From assembly GCF_000611645.1 (NCBI RefSeq), contig NW_014013428.1:1-30720 (forward strand): a stretch of DNA of 30,720 nt. The letters run 5' to 3'. Both the position numbers and the translations under genes were made by a program. This document shows positions 24,401 to 30,720 of the stretch, piece after piece (position 1 is the stretch's first letter; each line of letters opens with the position of its first letter). Below the pieces are notes generated by a model that had not been told where the DNA came from, made no database searches, and was given only the letters and a program-made list of their open reading frames with translations. This stretch comes from Monoraphidium neglectum. Lineage: Eukaryota > Chlorophyta > Chlorophyceae > Sphaeropleales > Selenastraceae.

Positions 24401-27400
24401 CAACGAGCAGGTGCGCGTGCATGCTCAGAGGCTGTAGGGCACACCATCTTCCTGCTGTTGCTGCCAAGCAGTGCTGTTGTTGTCGCGCCATTGTCCAATG
24501 TGCCTTCCCCTGCCATGAACTCCGTGTTGCTGGGGTGGGGGATCAAGTGGTCACCCCGATGACGCCTGTGCCGCCCCATCCTATCCCTGCGCCCAGGTCT
24601 GCCACGTCAACACGCTGCTCATCCTGCTGAACGCCAGCCTCAAGATGTGAGAGCACTGTGCAAACTGCTGAGTCGCTGCCTATGCACTCAGCACCCCGCC
24701 CCTGTCAGTCGCCACTCCCTTGTCTGGTGTGGACCCAACACCATCAATCCTGTGGGCACACAGGCGCCGTGCACATTGCAAACATGCAGCGAATATCTTA
24801 TCTCTAGCTGGTGCATCTCCTAAATCATGGAGTGAATGACCAGAAAAACTCTGAAACCCTTGCAGGCACGACGACGCCCACGAGTCCCTCTCACCTGAGC
24901 GCCTGGAGCGCATCTTCGTGTACTGCGCTGTCTGGGGCCTGGGCGGCCTGCTGGATGTCAAGGACAGGGCCACCTTTGACGCAGAGCTGCGCAGCTTTGG
25001 CAGCCACATGCCGCCAAGGTGGGGGCGGCCGCTTGGACACTCCCAAGCTCTGGTTGGCTGCAAGGAACCCTTGCTGTCCCTTTGAAGCTTTGCATCAACG
25101 TGCAGGTTTCCGTGGGTCAAAGCAAACTTTTCAGAAACAAATTATCCTGTACCCCTGCAGGCAGCCGGAGGGCGACACCGTGTTTGAGTGGATGGTGGAC
25201 GAGGCGACCGGCGAGTGGCGCCACTGGGCGGGCGCGGTGCCGCAGTGGGCCTACCCGGTCAGCGAGGAACGCCCGAAGTTTGCGCAGCTCGTCATCCCCA
25301 CGCTGGACAGCGTCCGGTGAGTCTGGGTGCTTGGGGGAGGGTGAGCGGCATGCTGCAAATTTCCAGTTGCCACTTTGGGCTCGGAAAGGAGGTTGGGCGG
25401 AAAGGTTCATGGATCATTTTTCAAAACACCAGACGCTGCCATTTCCGTGGCAGCCAACGCGTTGCCTATTAACCATACCGGCAACGCTGTGTTGGCCCCC
25501 TGTGCAGGTACGAGCGCCTACTGGCGCTGATGCACACCGCCGGCAGCGCCTCCATGCTCGTCGGCGTGCCCGGCACGGCCAAGGTGCGCGGCGGCGGCGC
25601 TCAAAAGTACCCGCTCACATCATTCTTTATCGCCCGATGACATTGACCGCGGGGCGAGCTGCGAGGGAAGCTGCCATTCTGGACCTATTTCACCCCCCAA
25701 AGCCGCATGACGGCCCACGGTCACCCTCTCATGATCCCCACAAACTTCCACAGACGTGCGTCGTGAACCAGTTCCTCAGCCGCTTCAACAGCGAGTCCAT
25801 GGCCACCAAGACCATCACCTTCAGCAGCCTCACCACGCCCCAGATCTTCCAGGTGACTTGGGGTTCCCGAGATTCAGAGAGACACAGATATGGGGACGCT
25901 TTGGCCTTAATGATCTGGCAGATCACAGCCTAGCCACAGGGCTGCCTGGTTGCTGTGCTGCCGCTCAAAGCACCACAGTCTCTTACACATACATGCATTG
26001 CCTGGCTTGTCACTGTGGGGTCTAGGGTTTGCACCTGACATGCCCACACATTCCTGAAATGGTCGTGAGCAAGTGCCCTCTATTTATGACCTAAATGGAC
26101 CCAACTCGCAATCGTGCAGATGTCGATCGAAGGCGCGGTTGAGAAGCGCCAGGGCCGCACGTACGGCCCCCCTGGCGGCCGCACCATGTGCGTCTTTGTC
26201 GACGACATCTCAATGCCTGCGGTCAATGAGTGGGGCGACCAGGTGCGCTCCCTGTTCCAGCGCCCCGCTGCGTTTCATGGAGCGCTTTGTGCCACAATTG
26301 TGTCAGACGGGCACAGGGGTAAACCTCATGCTTCACCCACCCTTGGCAGTGTTGCCACAGCAAGCTCCCTAATGAGGGGCAAAGTCAATGCCTTGCTTGT
26401 GGACCTTTACTGAATCAACGCCGCCATGCTCCACACCCCTACACCCGCCCTGCTGTGCGCCAGGTGACCAACGAGATCGTGCGGCAGCTGCTGGAGCAGG
26501 GCGGCATGTACGGCCTGGAGAAGCCCATCGGCGACATGAAGTTCATCACAGACACCAGATACGTCGCCGCCATGAATGTGCCGGGTGCGTACGGGCCTGG
26601 GTACGGCACGTTTGGCTGCCCCAGCGCAACAGGGTTAGCAAGCACGCCTATGGGAGGGGCGTCGGCCGGAGTAAGGAGGTGGCTGATTAAATGTGGGGCG
26701 CATGGGTTGCAGGGGTGAATGATGGATCTCAGGCAGGCTAGAACACAACAAGCTTTCAGCAGGGAGCGCGCAGCTTTTATCAAGCTTCCAAGCGTCCGCA
26801 AATGTTGATTGATATTGGCAGGTTCATGAGGTGTTGAGTAGGTGCAACGCCCTACTGAACCCATCCCCTTCTCTATCAAACGCCAGGCGGCGGCAAGAAC
26901 GACGTCCCCAACCGCCTCAAGCGCCAGTTTGGCCTCTTCAATGTCCCCCTGCCCAGCGTCGCCGCCATCAACGGCATTTTTGGCCGCCTGGTGGAGGGCC
27001 GCTTCCCGGCCGCGCTGTTTGCTGACGAGGTGGTGCAGGTGGCGTCGCGGCTGGTGCCCATGACCATCAACCTCTGGAACAGGACCCAGGTGCGCATCCT
27101 TCGCGCGTGCTTGAAGCAGGAGTGGCGGCCCGTGACTGCCACGTAGGTCTCGCTTTGAAACCATGAGAGCTGTGGAGCGCACGGCTGGCGCTCGACGGAT
27201 TATGGCGTTGCGGCGTAACGTCTGCCTCCCTTGATCCCGAGCCAGCACCGGGAGCTTTCATACAAGCACCTAGAAGACACGCCCTGCGCAGCCGTGCTCC
27301 CATCCTCAAGCTGCCAACCTCGTTGCACCTCCTGATCCCCATCGCCTCCTCCCCCCTCCCCGCGAACCCCACCCCTCCGAACCCATTCTCCCGGCCCCCA

Positions 27401-30400
27401 GGCCAAGATGCTGCCCACCCCCGCCAAGTTCCACTACCTGTTCAACATGAGGGAGCTGAGCAAGGTGTTCCAGGGTGTCATCCTTGCCTCCAGGGACAGG
27501 TGGGCCGCGTGCATGGATGCGTCAGCAAGAGCGAGGCGAGGGGTGCAGGATTCTGAAGACGGCCTGCTCTGCAGAAGGGGTTCGTCGCTCAAACCCATGT
27601 ACTCCTGTCGGCCAGCTTCCAGCAGCGCAGACATGGTTTTGGATTCCAAGGTCGCTCCTGCGCCTGTGAGTAATGGTGAAAGACTCATATCACGTGTTTG
27701 AGAAAATGCCTGTGACATCCCGGCTGCAGGTTCAACAAGTCCGCGCCCAAGGGGCGCTTTGGCGGCGCAGTGACGTCACCGGAGGGCTACCTGCTGGGCC
27801 TCTGGATTCACGAGTGCAGGTGAGTGGGCCTTCTGTCGCACACTCTACACTACACAGCACTGCGGCGTGGCAGTGAGGGCCCCTGCTGCTACTTCACCAA
27901 GCGGGCCACGACTGAGCATCGCGATGTTCCAGCACGTGGTGGAGTCAGGGCGCGTCAACCCTGCGTGCCGTCGCCCTTTCCCGCCGCCCCGCCAGGCGTG
28001 TGTTTGGCGACAAGCTGGTGTGCCACGAGGACAAGGGCTGGCTGGACAAGCAGCTGGGGGAGCTGTGCAAGCACGAGTTCCCGCCTGAGCTCTGCAAGCA
28101 GGTGACCGTTGCGACATCCGCGCTTCAATGTGCAACACTGCGACTTGTGTGTTTCAGATGCTGCCACTTATTCTTATGGATGCTGTGCGCCGGCAGGCCC
28201 ATGTGCTGCTGCCGGCCGGTCGTGTGAAACGCTCTGCTCCTCGGCGAAAAACTCTGCAGGTTGAGGAGCCGCTGTTCTTCGTCGACTTCCTGCGGGAGCC
28301 GGTGGTGGACCAGGAGACCGGGGAGGTGGTAGAGGTGGGCGACGCGCACCTGGCCGCCTGTTGGGTCGCGTTTAAGGTTGACGTTGAGGGGCCCTACGGG
28401 CACGAAGCAGCGTGACGCCTTGTTTTGACGTCCTCATCTGTCGAGAATGCACAGAGTACACACGCATCGATGAGGGTCGTGAGTGGAGCATGGAAGAAGG
28501 ATGTGTGTCCGTCCGCCGGCCTTCCACCGTCAGGCCCACCCCAGCTTCTACGAGAGCGTGCCCGGCGGCTTGGTGGAGGTGCGGACACGCGTGGAGGCGC
28601 TGCAGAAGCGCTTCAACGAGGAGAGCAAGGTGGGGCCGCCTGTCAGATAGCGATGGCCGCTTGATGAGTCCACGCTCCAGCACGCAGCGCACGCGCCGGA
28701 GAGGACTTGACGGCCTGGGCCTGGCCGCGCCCCGAGCCTGCTGCTACTGTCTGCGTGTGGCGTTGCATCGGCAGGCGCGCGGTCTAGCGAACAGGTTCAT
28801 CGCGTTCGCAAAGGGACTGCAACAAGCGCTGTGCCCACGCTCCTTTGTGGCGTGCTCGCAAAACCCTCGCGGCCTCGCAACGCATGACCTAACCCCAGAT
28901 CCTGAAGCTCGAGCTGGTCCTGTTCACAGACGCGCTGCACCACCTCATGCGCATCAGCCGCCTGCTGTCCATGGCCCGCGGCAGCGCGCTGCTGGTCGGC
29001 GTGGGTGGCAGCGGCAAGCAGAGCCTGGCGCGGCTGGCGGCCTACATCGCGGGGTCCTACACCTTCCAGGCGCGGCGCGCTGCACCCAGCGAGCGTGCGG
29101 GCCATGTCGCGCTCTGTTGGGCTTGTATAGGCCAGCACCTGCAGGCAGGCAGTGCCGTGCAGGGGCCCGCGTGCGGCCTGACCTATATCGATATCTGACA
29201 CTGCAAACCCCGGCGTCCTCTCTCTGTGTGTGTTCAACCCTGCCAGATCACGGTGACCAAGACGTACAACGTGACCAACCTGTTTGAGGACATCAAGGCC
29301 CTCTACAAGATCGCAGGTGCGCTCGTCAGGACCAGGGGGTATCAAAGGCTGAGAGATTGGAAATATTTAGTTGCAAGCGGCGAGCTTTCACATATGGCCC
29401 TCCCAGTTTGCATTGACTTTGGCCATGTTGGTTGCAGCTCACCTGCAGCAATGCCAGCGTTGCAAAGCGCACTTTACCATGCCGATGCTCCTCTTGGGGT
29501 GAGTGTACCAGCAGCCCCTGATACCGCCTTGCAAACCGCGCTTCCCCCTTCGGCCTAACCCCACTCTCCCCCCAGGTTTTAAGGGCCAGTCCGTGTGCTT
29601 CCTGTTCACTGATGCGGAGGTGAAGGACGAGGCCTTCCTGGAGTACATCAACCAGATTCTCATGACCGGGGAGGTCGCGGGTGTGTGCCGGTGCTGTTGG
29701 GGAAAGGGGGAGGCGCAGCGCCCGCATGGTTTGGCGCCTGGTCCAAGGTTGTGGCGGCCAGCACACAGATGAAGGCTTTCGCAGGGGTCCCTGCATGAGG
29801 GCGCCCAGCTTCAGCAGGTGCTCTGCTCAGATGCATATCATCCCTCAGCCCACACCAGCTCTCCCCAGCCCACTTGGACTTTGCCACCCTCTGCACATTC
29901 CACCCTGTAAACGCGATGCTTTTCACCCTCTTGACCTCCTTTCCCCCTCGCCGCGCCCTCCAAAGGCCTGCTGCCCAAGGACGAGCTGGACATGATTGTG
30001 AACGACATCCGCCCCATCATGAAGGCCGCGCTGCCCGGCGTAGCCGACACCTGGGACAACCTCTACCAGTTCTTCCTCAACCGCGTGAGGGACAACCTGC
30101 ACGTCTGCCTCTGCTTCAGGTGCGACTGGGGACAGCAGACCGTGATGTGCGGGTGCCGCATGCGGCGGTGCTTGCAAGCCTAATCCAGAGGGGATTGGAT
30201 TGTGGGGTTGGGCCCAGGAGACCTCACGGGCGTTGGAGTGATTGTGCTGCGCGGATGGATGTAACTACAGCATCTGCAACTGTGCGTCCACCATATATCT
30301 GTCGAATATTATAATCTGACCCAACAACCTGCCGTGTGTTTGCTGCTGTGCAGTCCTGTGGGGGCCAAGTTTGCGAGGCGCGCGCAGCAGTTCCCCGGCC

Positions 30401-30460
30401 TCATCAACGGCTGCACTATTGACTGGTTCCTGCCGTGGCCAGAGGAGGCGCTCACTTCAG
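3428..30460 (+). CDS. ODA2: Axonemal outer-arm dynein heavy chain, gamma class (5' two-thirds, 83 exons; 3' end beyond window)
   Basis: This is the ATP-driven motor subunit of the ciliary outer dynein arm, which slides doublet microtubules. Eighty-three exons join in phase to 2,986 codons with no stop; the family is usually about 4,400 to 4,600 residues, so roughly two-thirds is present. P-loops are at residues 1831-1838 (AAA1, GPAGTGKT), 2113-2120 (AAA2, GPSGGGKS), 2441-2448 (AAA3, GVPGTAKT) and 2818-2826 (AAA4, GVGGSGKQS). Walker B motifs include CFDEFNR (1881-1887), [23 protein letters not shown] and FLFTDAE. Gamma/DNAH5/DNAH8 assignment rests on [14 protein letters not shown] followed by DWTDG, and on [13 protein letters not shown] in the tail; alpha, beta and inner-arm chains differ there. 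The start ATG at 3428 is the first after an in-frame stop (3374-3376). Exons average 108 nt and introns about 210 nt. Domain blocks are listed separately with exon coordinates. Dynein identity is near certain and gamma class probable. Confidence 0.95.
4541..4564. repeat. 24-bp perfect palindrome in ODA2 intron 5
   Basis: The 12-base half AAGGAGCAGCAG is followed directly by its exact reverse complement with no spacer. The axis lies between 4552 and 4553. It lies in intron 5, about 70 bases after the predicted donor, in a stretch rich in CTGCTG/CAGCAG triplets (4521-4562). It may be a chance product of triplet-rich sequence. Confidence 0.9.
9464..9815 (+). other. Intron 21 of ODA2 (352 bp)
   Basis: This is one of the longest introns in the gene. 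It has a GTGGGG donor and a long C/T-rich run before CCCCAG at 9815. Nothing else recognisable lies in it. Other introns slightly over 300 bp are intron 27 (11636-11938), intron 50 (19308-19615), intron 58 (21968-22281), intron 72 (26585-26886) and intron 73 (27090-27401). I see no gene, RNA or element in any of them. Confidence 0.75.
13860..14113. other. Assembly gap (254 N) inside ODA2 intron 33
   Basis: A run of 254 N lies between the donor after exon 33 (13678) and the acceptor before exon 34 (14130). The protein runs on without a break across it (NLARLQ, then [11 protein letters not shown]), as expected from the family. The gap therefore hides only intron sequence. The true gap length may differ from the number of N. 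Confidence 0.95.
14529..19307 (+). other. ODA2: ODA2 exons 35-50: linker / heavy-chain N-terminal region 2 (residues 1226-1793)
   Basis: Exons: 14529-14624, 14822-14938, 15128-15244, 15462-15592, 15723-15819, 16050-16165, 16431-16521, 16795-16899, 17142-17296, 17477-17600, 17744-17791, 17970-18089, 18352-18438, 18571-18644, 18843-18963, 19201-19307. The linker is the lever that swings across the AAA ring during the power stroke. Signature blocks seen: [10 protein letters not shown] (exon 35), [10 protein letters not shown] (exon 38), [18 protein letters not shown] (exon 42), [14 protein letters not shown] (exons 43/44) and [10 protein letters not shown] (exon 50). These occur in the order expected for the family, and nothing is missing between them. 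Exon 45, at 48 nt, is the shortest in this block. Confidence 0.92.
19616..21967 (+). other. ODA2: ODA2 exons 51-58: AAA1, the main ATPase site (residues 1794-2061)
   Basis: Exons: 19616-19691, 19893-20015, 20188-20304, 20585-20697, 20900-20990, 21218-21349, 21573-21623, 21868-21967. Order of motifs: [17 protein letters not shown], Walker [14 protein letters not shown] (P-loop 1831-1838), then [11 protein letters not shown] with the Walker B aspartate and glutamate (1881-1887), then [15 protein letters not shown] (sensor 1 region), [13 protein letters not shown] and [14 protein letters not shown]. All catalytic residues of the primary hydrolytic site are intact. The Walker A exon (41 codons) and Walker B exon (39 codons) are separated by a 172-bp intron. 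Confidence 0.96.
21972..21984 (+). repeat. G13 homopolymer just after the exon 58 donor
   Basis: Thirteen consecutive G start five bases into intron 58 (donor GTGCGG at 21968). Long G runs are prone to sequencing and replication slippage. A G-rich tract this close to a 5' splice site can also influence its recognition. Confidence 0.85.
22191..22216. repeat. 11-bp direct repeat in ODA2 intron 58
   Basis: ATGGTGCTTAC occurs at 22191-22201 and again at 22206-22216, four bases apart. It is intronic, short and probably a slippage duplication. Confidence 0.6.
23495..23536. repeat. Degenerate direct repeat in ODA2 intron 62
   Basis: AGCCTGCACAACAGC (23495-23509) recurs as AGCCTGCACAATAGC (23522-23536), with one mismatch and a 27-base offset. 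A partial third copy, GGCCTGCACGC, lies between them. It is intronic and has no known role. Confidence 0.7.
24187..24237. repeat. Three 17-bp tandem repeats in ODA2 intron 64
   Basis: The unit ATCAGGACGACGGCCAG occurs three times end to end (24187-24203, 24204-24220, 24221-24237). The middle copy differs by one base (A for G at unit position 5). It lies in the intron between exons 64 and 65. Near-identity suggests recent duplication. Confidence 0.92.
25161..28101 (+). other. ODA2: ODA2 exons 68-76: AAA3, regulatory nucleotide site (residues 2370-2727)
   Basis: Exons: 25161-25316, 25508-25583, 25754-25852, 26120-26242, 26464-26584, 26887-27089, 27402-27499, 27730-27819, 27996-28101. The P-loop GVPGTAKT (2441-2448) is split between exons 69 and 70, the threonine being the first codon of exon 70. 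Walker B is [18 protein letters not shown] in exon 71, followed by [19 protein letters not shown] across exons 72/73. Further conserved blocks are [14 protein letters not shown] and [16 protein letters not shown]3 gates AAA1 activity in dyneins. Exon 73, at 203 nt, is one of the longest in the gene. Confidence 0.94.
28260..30460 (+). other. ODA2: ODA2 exons 77-83: AAA4, incomplete at window edge (residues 2728-2986)
   Basis: Exons: 28260-28334, 28534-28629, 28899-29069, 29247-29316, 29576-29680, 29966-30119, 30354-30460. The P-loop is [17 protein letters not shown] (2818-2834). Walker B is [17 protein letters not shown], then [17 protein letters not shown] and, at the end, [17 protein letters not shown]. 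The last donor at 30461 leaves one base of a split codon. The next exon, leading into the stalk, begins beyond 30720. Intron 79 uses a GC donor. Both nucleotide-binding motifs are intact. Confidence 0.94.
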
Positions 30461-30720
30461 GTGGGTCGGGGGCGTGAGGAGGCCGGGGCGCCGCCTGGGG
30501 AGCGAGGAGTCATAGTGGTCTCTTTGGCTGCACCCATCAAGTGGATGTCTCAGGCTGTGCAAACGCACATGCATGCCAACAACAGACATGCAGTGGCTCG
30601 CCTTGGATTGTGGTCTGGCAATGATACCTCTACTTTTGAATGCAGCCCTTTCACGTGCATCCCTCGGCCCACAACTCCCGGCGTGCCGACGTCATCAGTC
30701 CCCCTCACCACCCCCCCCCC
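30461..30720 (+). other. Start of ODA2 intron 83, running to the window edge
   Basis: The donor GTGGGT at 30461 opens the intron. The window ends in a C-rich pyrimidine tract with ten C in a row (30711-30720), which looks like the run-up to the next acceptor. The next exon is therefore probably within a few bases of the right edge. Confidence 0.65.

Larger units (their letters stand above)
22282..25018 (+). other. ODA2: ODA2 exons 59-67: AAA2 (residues 2062-2369)
   Basis: Exons: 22282-22430, 22701-22820, 23084-23151, 23363-23462, 23643-23751, 24016-24098, 24318-24410, 24597-24646, 24866-25018. The P-loop is GPSGGGKS (2113-2120), with three consecutive glycines before the lysine but still fitting GxxxxGKS. 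It is followed by [43 protein letters not shown] and [16 protein letters not shown]2 of dyneins binds ATP without hydrolysing it. This stretch gives the clearest support for the gamma/DNAH5/DNAH8 class. Exon 65 could begin at 24318 or 6 bases later at 24324; both are in phase. Intron 62 starts with GC. Confidence 0.93.

Noticed and set aside
28412..29287. 291-codon plus-strand open frame
   Set aside because: It runs through introns 77 to 79 and is out of frame with exons 78 to 80. The in-frame exons show clear dynein AAA4 motifs, so this is a shadow.
1..30720. CRISPR array, prokaryotic operon, rRNA/tRNA or transposon
   Set aside because: No regularly spaced repeats, Shine-Dalgarno-led gene strings, tRNA-like folds, terminal inverted repeats or transposase-like proteins were recognised; the window is explained by two intron-rich nuclear genes.

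Overview
This is nuclear DNA from a eukaryote, most likely a green alga. The sequence is GC-rich, the genes are cut by dozens of spliceosomal introns of about 70 to 450 bp, donors are mostly GTGNGN, acceptors are pyrimidine tract plus CAG, and TGTAA motifs of the green-algal poly(A) type follow the first gene. Every exon of both genes is on the plus strand. No prokaryotic operon, CRISPR array, rRNA, tRNA or recognisable mobile element was found.

Layout. (1) Bases 1-2535 hold the 3' end of a cytosolic-type glycyl-tRNA synthetase gene: seven exons, 202 codons and a stop, covering class II motif 3 and the anticodon-binding domain. (2) Bases 2536-3427 are intergenic or UTR, with two candidate TGTAA signals and a short upstream ORF. 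(3) From the ATG at 3428 to the right edge runs one very large, intron-dense gene. I assembled 83 exons (8,959 coding nt, 2,986 codons) with every junction in phase and no internal stop. It encodes an axonemal dynein heavy chain of the outer-arm gamma class (Chlamydomonas ODA2, vertebrate DNAH5/DNAH8). The window covers the tail, linker, AAA1, AAA2, AAA3 and most of AAA4. The rest of AAA4, the stalk with its microtubule-binding domain, AAA5, AAA6 and the C-terminal domain lie to the right. A 254-base assembly gap (13860-14113) falls inside an intron and appears to remove no coding sequence.

The two genes are unrelated in function: one serves translation, the other is the force-producing ATPase of the ciliary outer dynein arm. 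An intact outer-arm heavy chain implies a flagellated cell stage or a retained flagellar gene set. The species cannot be fixed from this window; a volvocalean alga or a Chlorella-like trebouxiophyte are both possible.

The most notable signals concern gene structure: intron positions that almost all sit at AG|G proto-splice sites, an unusual number of GC-AG introns, and a few intronic oddities (a 24-bp perfect palindrome, a 3 x 17 bp tandem repeat, a G13 run next to a splice donor). I did not find a convincing previously undescribed biological system.
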